The notes under the pieces were generated by a model. It had not been told where the DNA came from. It did no database searches and saw only the letters and a program-made list of their open reading frames with translations. The position numbers were made by a program, and so were the translations under genes. Positions 42,544 to 51,781 of a stretch of 64,000 nucleotides of DNA are shown piece by piece; position 1 is the stretch's first letter; every line of letters begins with the position of its first letter. The DNA is from BD2-11 sp965115885 (GTDB lineage Bacteria; Gemmatimonadota; Gemmatimonadetes; Longimicrobiales; Gaopeijiaceae), in the NCBI GenBank assembly GCA_965115885.1, contig OZ220479.1:434001-498000 (forward strand). The letters are read 5' to 3'.

Positions 42544-43788
42544 TCAGCGCATGGACCGGAAGAAGCGGTCCGAGATCGTGAGGAGCAGCGGCGTCCCCGC
42601 CGCCAACGTGAGGAGGCCGCCGAGGCGGAGGGCGTCGCTTCTGTATTCCGGGTCCTCGCCGTGCATCAGCATCACGTATCCCGCGGTCGTCGAGAGGAGT
42701 CCGGCCATGGCGACGTGGAGGAGGCGGCCGCGGGATCGCCGCGTGCGCCCCGAGCGCGTCGCCGCCAAGCCGCCGACGGCGCCGGGCAGGCTCAGCGAGA
42801 ACACGGCGGTCCCCATCGCCCCCATCGCTCCGCAGTGCGTCTCGAACCGTCGGCCATGCTCGGTGGCCTCGGTTCCCACGCACCGTTTCAGGGCCAGATA
42901 GCCGAGTCCCACGCCCACCGCGTTGGCGAGCGCCGTGTTGCGGAAGACCTTGGCCGACGGGTGCGATTCCTCCTCCAGCGACCAGTCGTAGCCGCTTCCG
43001 GAGGAGGTGCGGAACGGGTTTCGCCTCTCCGGGAGGCTCGCCGCCCGCGATTCGACCAGGAGGGCGCCTCTCGCCCCCCGGTCGCCGTAGCGGACGGCCG
43101 CCTCCAGAGGCGAGAGGACCTCCACCCGGACGATGTCGTCCAGGGACAGGCTCGCGTAGATCTGTCCGGGATCCGCGACCGCGACCCCGTCCAGGTAGAC
43201 GGCGATCTCGTCGCATGCGCCGGCCCCTCTCCTCCGGTATTCCACGCACAGGTAGTTCCCGGACCGCGTGCCGCCGCGCACGCGTACGCCCGACATGCCG
43301 CCGCGCAGCAGATCCCCGAGGTGCTGGCCGGTCCGGGCCGCCTGCTCGATTTCTTCCGCAGGGATCTCGTTGACGCCGAACCCGGAGGTGAGGCGGCGGC
43401 GCTCGACCTCGCTGAGCGCTTCGACCACGAGGGGCTGGAGCTGGATGGCGCGCGGCGACATGAACGCCTCGATCCTCAGAGCCTTGCCCCCTTCCACGCT
43501 CACGTGCCGCGCGTACTCGCCGTAGGCGACGTGCTCCAGGAGGAGCACGCGTTCGCCCGCGGGGACGCCGTCGATGAGAAAGGCGCCGCTCGATCCGGAG
43601 ATCTCCTGCAGGACTCCCTCCGGGACCGCGATGCGGACCACCGCGCCCGCCACCGGCTGGAAGGTGTCCTGGTCGAGGATGCGGCCGAAAACGCTGCCCG
43701 TTCCCCCCGCGTCCTGGGCGCCGACCGCCGCGGGCGGCAACGCGGGGAGGAGCGCGAACGCCCCCCGGAGCCACCTCGACGGGTTCAC
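42544..43788 (-). CDS. Carboxypeptidase-regulatory plus TonB-plug-like protein with membrane helices, no barrel
   Basis: A 414-residue protein. Signal peptide ending at AVGAQ, then a carboxypeptidase-regulatory-like domain (GSVFGRILDQDTFQPVAGAVVRI) and a plug-like domain (LGDLLRGGMSGVRVRGG ... EIAVYLDGVAV ... IVRVEVLSPLEAAVRYGDRGARGALLV). A normal TonB receptor would continue with a 500-600-residue barrel; instead about 150 residues with three or four hydrophobic stretches follow (TALANAVGVGLGYLAL, MGTAVFSLSLPGAVGGLAA, LLHVAMAGLLSTTAGYVML, LRLGGLLTLAAGTPLLL). No frameshift is seen. Role unknown. Confidence 0.75.
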   Translation of the reverse strand: MNPSRWLRGAFALLPALPPAAVGAQDAGGTGSVFGRILDQDTFQPVAGAVVRIAVPEGVLQEISGSSGAFLIDGVPAGERVLLLEHVAYGEYARHVSVEGGKALRIEAFMSPRAIQLQPLVVEALSEVERRRLTSGFGVNEIPAEEIEQAARTGQHLGDLLRGGMSGVRVRGGTRSGNYLCVEYRRRGAGACDEIAVYLDGVAVADPGQIYASLSLDDIVRVEVLSPLEAAVRYGDRGARGALLVESRAASLPERRNPFRTSSGSGYDWSLEEESHPSAKVFRNTALANAVGVGLGYLALKRCVGTEATEHGRRFETHCGAMGAMGTAVFSLSLPGAVGGLAATRSGRTRRSRGRLLHVAMAGLLSTTAGYVMLMHGEDPEYRSDALRLGGLLTLAAGTPLLLTISDRFFRSMR

Positions 43789-43846
43789 GTCCTTCCCGTC
43801 GTCGTCGGCGCCGCCCGGGAGCGTCGTGCGCCCGCCCCCCCGTCGC

Positions 43847-44989
43847 TCAAAAGACGTTGGCTTCGACGGGGACGTCCTCGCCGAAGCGGTTGTGGCGGAA
43901 GGCGGAGACGTCGACGGTGCACGCCTCGCCGTCCGCGATCAGCTCCGACACCGCGCGCCCCGTGGCCGGCGCGTGCATGATCCCGTGTCCGGAGAAGCCG
44001 CATGCGTCGATCCAGCCGCGGGCGCCGGGGTTGAAGCCGATGATCGGGCTGTTGTCCGGGGTGACGCCGTAGTATCCCCACCAGCTCCCGCGGCGGTCGA
44101 CCCCGAGACTCTCCCACCAGGGGAAACGTTCGACGCCGGCGAGGTAGACGCGCTCGAGCCAGTCCCAGTTGACTCCCTCGACGAAGCCGTACGCCTGATC
44201 GAGGTCGTCCAGGCCGAAGAGGATGCGGTCGCCTTCGCTGCGCAGATACACGCCGGTGGCGAGGTCGATGGTGAGGGGGTAGGTGCGGGTGTCGCGCACG
44301 GGCGCGCTGAGGAAGATGTTGACGCGCTTGGGCCCCACCGGCACGTCGAGTCCGGCCAGGGCGGCGACCCTGCCCGACCACGCCCCCGCGGCGTTCACGA
44401 AGTTCGCGCAGGAAAAAGTCTCGTCCCCGCATCGGATCCGCCACCCGCGCCCCTTCTTCTCCGGCATCGCCCCGGTGATCGGGGCCGAGAACCGATAGCG
44501 CGCGCCCAGCTCCCGGCTCATCGCCACCCAGGCGTGGGTGGCCATGTGCGGGTCGATCACTCCGTCCCACGGCCCGTAGGTCGCGCCCGCCAGCTCCGAG
44601 GCGTCGAAGTCCACGTAGCGCCGGGCTTCGTCCGGGTCGAGCACTTCCACGGGCGCGCCCATGCGCTCGAGCAGCGCGACCGACTCCAGGTGCCGCGCCC
44701 ACTTGTCGTGCGGCACCAGCAGCAGGTAGCCGATGTCCCGGTAGCCGACTTCGCGTCCGTGGCGTTCCGGAAATTCGCGGTACACCGGCAGGGAATACAT
44801 GGAGAGCCCGATGTTCGCGGCGGTGGTGAACTGCACGCGCACCCCGGCGGCGCTCCTGCCGGTCGATCCCATGGCGGGCGCCGCATCCGTTTCCGCCACC
44901 AGAACGCGCATCCCGCGCCGGGCCAAGTGCCAAGCGCAGGAGGCGCCCATGATGCCGGCGCCGGCGACGACGACGTCGGGGTTCTTCAA
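43847..44989 (-). CDS. FAD-dependent oxidoreductase, DAO family
   Basis: A 380-residue flavoenzyme of the D-amino-acid oxidase/sarcosine oxidase group. FAD-binding VVVAGAGIMGASCAWHLARRG occupies residues 5-25, GSTGRSAAGV the second FAD contact, and the C-terminal GFSGHGIMHAPATGRAVSEL closes the flavin site. The start is inferred as TTG 44989, which overlaps the stop of the M23 gene (TTGA); the next ATG would cut into the Rossmann fold. Substrate is probably a secondary or N-methyl amino acid (inference). No partner subunits are adjacent. Confidence 0.88.
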   Translation of the reverse strand: MKNPDVVVAGAGIMGASCAWHLARRGMRVLVAETDAAPAMGSTGRSAAGVRVQFTTAANIGLSMYSLPVYREFPERHGREVGYRDIGYLLLVPHDKWARHLESVALLERMGAPVEVLDPDEARRYVDFDASELAGATYGPWDGVIDPHMATHAWVAMSRELGARYRFSAPITGAMPEKKGRGWRIRCGDETFSCANFVNAAGAWSGRVAALAGLDVPVGPKRVNIFLSAPVRDTRTYPLTIDLATGVYLRSEGDRILFGLDDLDQAYGFVEGVNWDWLERVYLAGVERFPWWESLGVDRRGSWWGYYGVTPDNSPIIGFNPGARGWIDACGFSGHGIMHAPATGRAVSELIADGEACTVDVSAFRHNRFGEDVPVEANVF

Positions 44990-45924
44990 TGCCCGCCCAG
45001 CGCGAGCAGGCTGCGGGGGTCGACGCTGGTGGTGCCGTAGCGCACCACCCAGTGCAGGTGCGGTCCGGTCACGCGACCGGTGGCGCCCACCCGTCCGACG
45101 GGGGTTCCCGCCGCGACCGTGTCCCCGGCCTCCACCAGTTGCTCGCTCAGATGGAAATAGCCGCTCAGCAGCCCGGCGCCGTGGTTCAGGTAGACGATGT
45201 TGCCGGCCAGCAGGAAGTCGTCCACCAGCGCGACCACGCCGTCGGCGGCGGCCCGCACGGTGTCCCCGGGCCTCCCGGCCAGATCGAGCCCCATGTGGCG
45301 GCTGGAGATCCGCCCGTTGAACTCGCGGCCGTTGCCGAAGCCGCTGGTCACGCGGGAGTCGCGCGGAATCGTCACCTCGGAGCCCCAGAGCCGCGGGGTG
45401 GCGTGCGCCTCGCGCGCCACCCGACCGGCCTTGGCTTGGTCGCGCCGCAGCTTCGCCTGGTCCTCCTCGTTCAGCGGCGACCCGAAGCGCGGCGCCACCG
45501 TCAGACGCTCGTGCTCGTAGACGCCCTCCGCGATCGGGATGCGCAGGGAGTCGGTCCGGGTGCGTCCGTCGGCGTAGCTCGCCGTGATCCACGCTTCGAT
45601 GGAGTCCGCGGCTCCGATGGGGACCGGCGCCAGGCTCGCCAGCGCGGAGTCGGTAGGCTGGAAGTGGAGTTCCTCTCCGCCGGCCTCGCCCGTGGCCGAG
45701 ACCATTCCGTCCGCGGTCGGCGCGGCCACGCGGATGAGGAACAGGCGACCCTGGACGGGCGGGGTCGGCTCCCAGCTCACCCGGATCGGCGCCAGCTCCG
45801 GGGGCGGGGGCTCGCGGAAGCTCAGGAACAGCGACCCCAGCGCCGCGGTCGCGAGCAGGCCCGCGAGTCCGGTCCACGCGCCGCCGTGCGGTCTCTTCCT
45901 CCGGCTGGATGCGGTCAGCGCCAT
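44986..45924 (-). CDS. Membrane-anchored M23-family peptidoglycan peptidase
   Basis: A 312-residue LytM-type zinc endopeptidase, with an N-terminal membrane anchor (GLAGLLATAALGSLFL, residues 16-31). The M23 domain has the zinc ligands in SSRHMGLDLAG (HxxxD) and HLHW (HxH), and GYFHLSEQLVEAGDTVAAG. All ligands are present, so it should be an active enzyme rather than an EnvC-type activator. ATG 45924 is used; longer frames would run into the tRNA. It overlaps the oxidoreductase start by 4 bp. Confidence 0.93.
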   Translation of the reverse strand: MALTASSRRKRPHGGAWTGLAGLLATAALGSLFLSFREPPPPELAPIRVSWEPTPPVQGRLFLIRVAAPTADGMVSATGEAGGEELHFQPTDSALASLAPVPIGAADSIEAWITASYADGRTRTDSLRIPIAEGVYEHERLTVAPRFGSPLNEEDQAKLRRDQAKAGRVAREAHATPRLWGSEVTIPRDSRVTSGFGNGREFNGRISSRHMGLDLAGRPGDTVRAAADGVVALVDDFLLAGNIVYLNHGAGLLSGYFHLSEQLVEAGDTVAAGTPVGRVGATGRVTGPHLHWVVRYGTTSVDPRSLLALGGH

Positions 45925-45989
45925 TCCCGCTCCCTGTCTTCGCCTGTCCGTGCGCGTCCGCTCGCCCTCGGGCGCGGCGCGTTCCTCCA

Positions 45990-46062
45990 TGGGCCGGGTG
46001 GGTCTCGAACCCACGACCTACGGATTAAAAGTCCGTTGCTCTGCCAGCTGAGCTACCGGCCC
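45990..46062 (-). tRNA. tRNA-Lys (anticodon TTT)
   Basis: A 73-nt cloverleaf: acceptor GGGCCGG/CCGGCCC, D arm with AGCTCAG...AGAGC, anticodon stem CGGA/TCCG with loop CTTTTAA (anticodon TTT), variable loop AGGTC, T arm GTGGG TTCGAGA CCCAC, discriminator A. CCA is not encoded. It lies between the M23 peptidase gene and rnhB on the same strand. Confidence 0.97.
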
Positions 46063-46189
46063 GACCCGCTCTCCGCACGCCGCGCCCGGGGAGCCGCCCG
46101 CACCGGACGGACGAACGCGCCGACCGGATCGTCCCCCGGCAACCGAACCCGCTTGCGGAGTATACACGGTATCCCTCCCTCGGGGCCAT

Positions 46190-46864
46190 CTACGCCGAGC
46201 CGGCCGCTTCGGCGTCCCCCCGCCCGATCCCGAATTCCAGTTGCTCCAGCCCGAAGGTCAGCCGGTGGTGGGGAGTGGGGCCGAGGCGCCGGAGGGCGGC
46301 GCGGTGCTCCTCGGTGCCGTATCCCGCGTTCCGCTCCCACCCGTATCCGGGATAGCGGCGCGCGAGACGGGTCATGAGTCCGTCCCTGCACACCTTGGCC
46401 ATGATCGAGGCGCAGGCGATCGAGTGCACCGAGCCGTCGCCGCCCACCACCGCTTCGTGCTCCCAGGCGAGGTCGCGCACCGGCAGGCCGTCCACCACGA
46501 TGTGGTCGGGACGCCTGGGCAGGCGGCGGATCGCTCGCTCCATGGCGCGCGCCGTCGCGCGCAGGATGTTCGCGCCGTCGATCTCGCGCACGGAGGCGGC
46601 CCCCAGGCTCACGGCGGCGGCCCGTTCCCGGATGCGCCGCGCCACCTCTTCGCGTTCCCCGCGCGAAACCCGCTTCGAGTCGTCCGCCCCCTCCACGCCG
46701 CGGCCTCGAGGCAACACCACGGCCGCGGCCACCACCGGACCCGCCAGCGGCCCCCGGCCCGCTTCGTCCACTCCCGCGACCTCGCGAAGACCGCGACTCC
46801 AGAACCCGCGCTCGTAGCCGAGCGGGATCCGGAACCCCGAACCGGCGCGCGGTGCCGGCGCCAT
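46190..46864 (-). CDS. rnhB: Ribonuclease HII
   Basis: A 224-residue enzyme that removes ribonucleotides from DNA and RNA-DNA hybrids. Catalytic carboxylates: D and E in AGVDEAGRGPLAG, D in IVVDGLPV, D in IMAKVCRD. The GRGP substrate motif is intact and length is typical. It begins 12 bp after rplS, the common rplS-rnhB pairing. Confidence 0.96.
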   Translation of the reverse strand: MAPAPRAGSGFRIPLGYERGFWSRGLREVAGVDEAGRGPLAGPVVAAAVVLPRGRGVEGADDSKRVSRGEREEVARRIRERAAAVSLGAASVREIDGANILRATARAMERAIRRLPRRPDHIVVDGLPVRDLAWEHEAVVGGDGSVHSIACASIMAKVCRDGLMTRLARRYPGYGWERNAGYGTEEHRAALRRLGPTPHHRLTFGLEQLEFGIGRGDAEAAGSA

Positions 46865-46876
46865 GCCGGAGCGGCG

Positions 46877-47227
46877 TCAGCGGACGCGTTTCTCCGGGAT
46901 GCGAGCCGCCTTGCCGCGCAAGCCGCGCAGGTAGTAGAGCTTCGCCCGCCGCACGCGCCCCCGTCGCACCACGTCGATCCCCTCGATCCAGGGCGACAGG
47001 TAGGGGAAGATGCGCTCCACTCCGACGCCTCCGGAGATCTTGCGCACGGTGAAGGTCTCGCCCATGCCTCCGCCGCGCCGGGCGATGCACACGCCTTCGA
47101 AGACCTGGATGCGCTCCTTGCGGCCCTCGCGAACCCGGTAGCGCACGCGCACCGTGTCGCCCGCAGCGAAGTCCGGAAGGTCGGTGCGCACGTGCTCCCC
47201 GTCGAGTTCCTGCAGAAGATCGGCCAT
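46877..47227 (-). CDS. rplS: 50S ribosomal protein L19
   Basis: A 116-residue protein. Family signatures: FAAGDTVRVRYRVREGRKERIQVFEG and SGGVGVERIFPYLSPWIEGIDVVRRGRVRRAKLYYLRGLRGKAARI. ATG 47227 (MADLLQEL) is the usual start; the frame is open upstream but unsupported. The preceding genes of the common operon (rpsP, rimM, trmD) are absent here. Confidence 0.97.
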   Translation of the reverse strand: MADLLQELDGEHVRTDLPDFAAGDTVRVRYRVREGRKERIQVFEGVCIARRGGGMGETFTVRKISGGVGVERIFPYLSPWIEGIDVVRRGRVRRAKLYYLRGLRGKAARIPEKRVR

Positions 47228-47654
47228 GGTCCACCTCCTCGAGGCCCGTTCGACCGGGAAGCGTCGTCGATGCGCGGCGGTTGCGCCGCAACCGGGAGAT
47301 TTCCCGTGCGGCACGGCAACCTAACGCAAGCCGATTCGTTCGTGAAGAGGACGTCTCGTCCAACGGCGGGCGAGCCGAACGCGAGAGCGGGGGCGGGCGG
47401 GGAGTCGGGTCCGAACCCCGGGGCGTCGGCCGCCCCGGAGGCGCGGTCGCGACGCTCGGCGCCGGACGGATTCGCGCCCCGAGCCGGGTCCCGCGGCTTC
47501 CCGGACGGCGGCCGGGAAGTCTCCCGGATCGATCGAACGCGCCGCCCGCGATTTTTTTCCCTCCGAAGGCCGGTCGCGCCGTCCCGAGCGCTGGGGGGAC
47601 GCGGCGGCGGAGGGCGAAGGGACGCGCGCGGGCCGGGGAGCGTCGCCGCGCCCC
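47228..47654. other. Intergenic region upstream of rplS
   Basis: About 430 bp between the RNase Z-like gene and rplS, both on the minus strand. It should carry the rplS promoter and possibly an L19 leader RNA. An AT-rich stretch (GATTTTTTTCCCTC at 47550) could be a T-tract of a terminator for the upstream gene. No structure was established. Confidence 0.4.
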
Positions 47655-48401
47655 TCAGATCTCGATCACCATCCCGTCCTCCGCCGCCTCGAAGCCCTCG
47701 ATGGGCAGCGCGGCCAGGACGTCCTCGCCCATGTGGGTGAGGACGATGCGCGCGCAGTCCAACTCCGCGCGGCGCGCCCGCAGCGTTTCGACGTCCATGT
47801 GGACCGGGACTCCCGGCCGCAGGCTCCACGCTTCGCAGACGAAGACGTCGGCTCCGGCGGCGGCGGCGATCAGGCGGTCGTCCCACGACGTGTCGCCCGA
47901 AAAGGCCACGACCTTTCCCCCCGCCTCGATGCGCAGCGCGTGCGGGTTGGTCGCGGGGACGTGGGTCACGGGATAGCCGGTCGCGGTCAGTCCGCCGGGC
48001 CAAGCCTCGGGCAGGCTGACGGGGCGCAGCGACGCGTATTCGCGAAGGTCGAGCCGGAAGCGGTCCGGTCGCGGGGACGCGCTCGGGAAAAGGTGGTCCG
48101 CCAGGACGGGAAGGCGCGCGGCGATGCCCTCGGGACCCAGCACGGTCAGCGGGCGCTCCGCTCCGGCGGCGGCCCGCCGGAGCGCCAGCCAGGGGATGCC
48201 CGCGTAGTGGTCCCCGTGCATGTGCGTCACGAGCACGGCGTCGACCGCGTTCGGATCCACGCCGAACTTTCGGAGCCCCACGAGCGCCGAAGCTCCGCAA
48301 TCCACGAGAACGCGACGGGCGTCGGACTCCACGCACAGACAGGTCTGCAGCCGTCCGCCGCTGCCGAAGGCGTCGCCGCTGCCGACGAAGCGAACGCGCA
48401 T
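47655..48401 (-). CDS. Metallo-beta-lactamase-fold hydrolase, RNase Z-like
   Basis: A 248-residue hydrolase. Motif HMHGDHYAGI gives the HxHxDH zinc site; other ligands are in TGYPVTH, VVAFSGDTSWD (Asp) and IVLTHMGED (His). The start MRVRFVGSGDAFGSGG is typical of RNase Z/AtsA-like proteins. It lacks the extended exosite arm of tRNase Z, so a role in tRNA 3' processing is not assured; AtsA- or PhnP-like phosphodiesterase activity is an alternative. It starts 6 bp after the helicase gene stop and is likely co-transcribed. Confidence 0.88.
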   Translation of the reverse strand: MRVRFVGSGDAFGSGGRLQTCLCVESDARRVLVDCGASALVGLRKFGVDPNAVDAVLVTHMHGDHYAGIPWLALRRAAAGAERPLTVLGPEGIAARLPVLADHLFPSASPRPDRFRLDLREYASLRPVSLPEAWPGGLTATGYPVTHVPATNPHALRIEAGGKVVAFSGDTSWDDRLIAAAAGADVFVCEAWSLRPGVPVHMDVETLRARRAELDCARIVLTHMGEDVLAALPIEGFEAAEDGMVIEI

Positions 48402-48406
48402 GGGCG

Positions 48407-51400
48407 CTACCACCGTTCCTCCTTCTCCAGGGTCGTGAACAGGAGCGCCTTTTCCTTGACGGGCTCGCCGGTGATCTCCTGCCAACACTCCGCGTACAGG
48501 TCCACCTGGCGGCGGTAGGCGCGCCGACGGCGCGGGAAGTCGGGATCGTCGCCCACGTCGGTCTTGTAGTCCACGATCACCCAGCCGCCGGGCTCGCGGA
48601 AGGCCAGGTCGATCACCCCTTCGAGCAGGCGGGGGGGGCCGCGTCCGCCCGTCCGCTTCAGCGCGAAGGGCACCTCGGGTTGGCGCGTCTTCGCGCGTTC
48701 GGCGCGCCGCCAAAGCGGCGACGCGCGCACCCGCGCCACCAGCGACATCAGTTCGTTCAGTTCGACCGGCGCGCCGCGTTCGTCCAGCGGGCGCTCGTGC
48801 TCCGCCAGAAGCGCGCGCGCCAGGACCTCGAGCGCCTTGCCCTCCACCCCTCCGGCGGCCGCGGCCAGGATCCCGTGCACGGCGCTGCCCCACTCGTAGC
48901 CGCGGGGAGGGGCGGAGGGCGACCGATTCGCTTCGCGGCGGGTTGCGGATGCCGGCGCGGTCGCGTCGGCATCCGGTTCCGCGCCGTCTCCTCCGTCCGC
49001 TTCGCCGCCGTGCGCCAGCTCGGTGACGGACGCGAACTCGTGGGACGGCCGCGCCCCCGCGGCCATCTCCGCCGCGGTCGACGCCGTCTCGTCCAGCAAC
49101 TCCGCGGCGCTTCGGCGCATGCCTTCCCGCGGCCGCGGCGGATCCGCGGCGAGTTCCAGGGTCTCGGCGTTCCGGCTCAGCCAGTCGTCGAAAACGCTCC
49201 AGCAGGACGTGTTCCGGCCCTTCGTGCCGGCCTTGCGCGCGACGACCAGCTCCTCCTTCGCTCGGGTGCAGGCCACGTACAGGATGCGTTGCTCCTCGGC
49301 TTCCAGAAACCGCTTCTCTTCCGCCGCGAACTCGGACCAGCCCAGCGGTCGCGCGAGCTTTCGGGAACGGTAGGGTCCCGCGGGCGCGGCGATGTCGACG
49401 TAGGCCTCCGCCCCGCCCTTGGGGCCGCGGCGCGTGTGGGCGTTCAGGAACCGGTTGTGCGACACGCGCTGTCCGGGATTGGCGAGGACCACCACGGTGC
49501 TCTGCAGGCCCTTGGCCTTGTGCAGATTCATCACCCGAACGGCGTCCTCGCGCCCCGGGTCGAACGGCGCTTCCGCGTCCTCCCAGCCCAGCGCCGCCTC
49601 CAGCGCCTCGACCGCTCCTGCGAGCGACGCGTTGCCGCGCAGCGCCGCCGAACGCACCGAGTCGAGCGCGTAGGCCAGAATGCCGGCGCGCAGCGTGCCG
49701 AGCGCGCTGCTCGCGACGAAGGGCATGAGCCCCAGGCGGTCCACCAGGCGACCGACGACGATGTCGGCGGGTTCCCGACGGCTCTCCTTCCACCATTCGT
49801 GCAACGTGCCGAGCGCCTCCGCCGCCTCCGAGCCGGATTTCTCGCCGTCGGCGCCGTCGTCTTCCCGCCCCCGCGGCCTGAAGGTGAAGTCGAATCCGCC
49901 TCCGGCCAGCGCGTGCCGCGCCAGCTGCTCGTGGTCGAGGCCGAAGAAGAGTCCGGTGAGCACGGCCGCGACGTTCACCGGATCGCCCGGGTCGATGAGG
50001 GTTTCCAGCAGGAGGACGAGTTCGCGCAGCTCCTCCCCCGGTCCGGCCTGCGCCCCGGACACGTCGACGGTCACGTTGCGTTCCTCGAGCGCCCGCGCGT
50101 AGAGGTCGAGATGGGCCTTCTTGCGGGTCAGCACCAGGAAATCGCCCGCCGTCCGCTCCCCGTCGTCGATGCGGGTCCGGATCCAGCTCGCGAGCATCGC
50201 GGCGTCGGCGCGCGCCGTATCCGCGTTCTTCCGCGAGCCGGGCACGGAGTAGCGGAACACGCCCGCGGGCCCGTCGGGTTCGCGCGGATAGGGCTCCATG
50301 GGCGCGAAGCTCGCCTGTCGGTCGGTCTCCCCGCGCGGGAAGCGGTCGGGGTGGTCGAAAACGTCGTTGACCAAGTCGGCGACGGCCTGGCGCGAGCGGA
50401 AGTTGGCGGTGAGCGCGAGGACCGCGCCGAACTCCCGGAAACGGGCGCGCACCCGGTTGTAGACGGCGATGTCGGCGCGCCGGAAGCGATAGATGCTCTG
50501 TTTCGGGTCTCCGACCACGAAGAGCGCGCCGGGGCGCGGCACGGCGGCGTGCCAGTCCGTCGGTCGGCGTCCGGCGTCCCGGACCGTCCCGGGCTCGGAT
50601 GCGAGCAGGAAGAGCAACTCCGCCTGGATCGGGTCGGTGTCCTGGAATTCGTCGACGAGGACGTAGCGGTAGCGTTGCCCGAGGTCGCGGCGCACGTTCG
50701 GATGCTCGCGCAACAGCTTCGCCGTCAGCGTCAGCAGGTCGTGGAAGCCGATCGACCCGGTGCGCAGGCGCTCTTCGGCGAACTCGAGGGCCGCGCGCCG
50801 CACCAGCCGGATCGCCATCGCGTACCGATGGGCGAACCAGCGCTCCAGATGCGGCCGGATCGGGCTCTCCTCGCCCTTGAGGGCGGCGAGATCGTCCCTC
50901 AGCCTCCTGACCTCGTTCGCGTCGTTGCGCGTGGACTCCAGCCAGCGCTTGAGCGTGAAGCTCGTTCCCGAGGACATCTTTTCGGCCGCGTCGAAGAGCG
51001 CCGCGAGGTCGTCCCATCCGCGGAACCGGCGCGTGAAGCGGAGGGAACGCACCATCGCTTGGGTGGCGTCCCACGAGGGTTCGGGCTCCTCGTCGGGGAT
51101 CAGCGCGAGCGCCCGGTCGAGCAGCCCCTCGAGCACGTCGCGCACTTGGCGGGCTTCTTCGGGCCCCGGCGCGGCGACGCGCTTCGCGGGATGGTCGACG
51201 TCGAGGTTCTCCACCATCCGGGCGAACGCTCCCCGCAGCTCGTCCACCCGCACCCCCGCCTGCGCCAGCCGCTCGACCAGGGGGTCGGATTCGGAGACGA
51301 CGCGCTCGACGAAGCTCGTCCAGAAGCGTTCCTCGAGGAGTTGGATTTCGGCCTCCTGCGCTTCCTGGAAGCCCGGATCGAGCCCGGCTTCGAGGGGGCG

Positions 51401-51781
51401 CTCGCGGAGCAGACGTGCGCAGAAGGCGTGGATGGTTCCCAGGAACGCGCGGTCGATGCGGTCGACGGCTTCCCGCAGTCGGGCCGCCGTGCCGGGTTCG
51501 CGCGCGGCGCGGTAGCGTCGTTCCAGCGCTTCCTGGAACCGCTCCCGCAGCTCGGCCGCCGCCTTGCGGGTGAAGGTGACGGCCGCGATCCCGGCGACGT
51601 CCCTGCCGCTCTCCGCCAGCGCGACCATGCGGTCCACGAGCAGGGTGGTCTTGCCCGATCCGGCGCCGGCCTCGACCAGGAAGCTGGTGCGCAGCTCGGT
51701 CCGGACCCGCTGCCGTTCGGGCTCGTCGACCGGCGGGCGGCGCGGGTCCGATCCGCCGCGCCCCGCCTCCTCGGGACTCAC
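48407..51781 (-). CDS. addA: AddA-like UvrD helicase-nuclease
   Basis: An 1124-residue helicase with C-terminal nuclease for double-strand-break repair. Walker A EAGAGSGKTTLLVD lies near residue 38, TFTRKAAAELRERFQ (Ia), VDEFQDTDPIQ (II), GDPKQSIYRFRRAD (III), LHKAKGLQSTVVVLA (V), YVACTRAKEELVV (VI). The C-terminal PD-(D/E)XK nuclease has LEGVIDLAFREPGGWVIVDYKTD. The start is taken as GTG 51781, overlapping the addB stop as GTGA; an upstream frame continues but lies within addB. With AddB it forms the helicase-nuclease that processes broken ends for RecA. Confidence 0.88.
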   Translation of the reverse strand: MSPEEAGRGGSDPRRPPVDEPERQRVRTELRTSFLVEAGAGSGKTTLLVDRMVALAESGRDVAGIAAVTFTRKAAAELRERFQEALERRYRAAREPGTAARLREAVDRIDRAFLGTIHAFCARLLRERPLEAGLDPGFQEAQEAEIQLLEERFWTSFVERVVSESDPLVERLAQAGVRVDELRGAFARMVENLDVDHPAKRVAAPGPEEARQVRDVLEGLLDRALALIPDEEPEPSWDATQAMVRSLRFTRRFRGWDDLAALFDAAEKMSSGTSFTLKRWLESTRNDANEVRRLRDDLAALKGEESPIRPHLERWFAHRYAMAIRLVRRAALEFAEERLRTGSIGFHDLLTLTAKLLREHPNVRRDLGQRYRYVLVDEFQDTDPIQAELLFLLASEPGTVRDAGRRPTDWHAAVPRPGALFVVGDPKQSIYRFRRADIAVYNRVRARFREFGAVLALTANFRSRQAVADLVNDVFDHPDRFPRGETDRQASFAPMEPYPREPDGPAGVFRYSVPGSRKNADTARADAAMLASWIRTRIDDGERTAGDFLVLTRKKAHLDLYARALEERNVTVDVSGAQAGPGEELRELVLLLETLIDPGDPVNVAAVLTGLFFGLDHEQLARHALAGGGFDFTFRPRGREDDGADGEKSGSEAAEALGTLHEWWKESRREPADIVVGRLVDRLGLMPFVASSALGTLRAGILAYALDSVRSAALRGNASLAGAVEALEAALGWEDAEAPFDPGREDAVRVMNLHKAKGLQSTVVVLANPGQRVSHNRFLNAHTRRGPKGGAEAYVDIAAPAGPYRSRKLARPLGWSEFAAEEKRFLEAEEQRILYVACTRAKEELVVARKAGTKGRNTSCWSVFDDWLSRNAETLELAADPPRPREGMRRSAAELLDETASTAAEMAAGARPSHEFASVTELAHGGEADGGDGAEPDADATAPASATRREANRSPSAPPRGYEWGSAVHGILAAAAGGVEGKALEVLARALLAEHERPLDERGAPVELNELMSLVARVRASPLWRRAERAKTRQPEVPFALKRTGGRGPPRLLEGVIDLAFREPGGWVIVDYKTDVGDDPDFPRRRRAYRRQVDLYAECWQEITGEPVKEKALLFTTLEKEERW

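Noticed and set aside
45990..46062. tRNA-Lys as the attachment site of the defence island
   Set aside because: It lies 14 kb beyond the island and no partial tRNA copy was found near the integrase.
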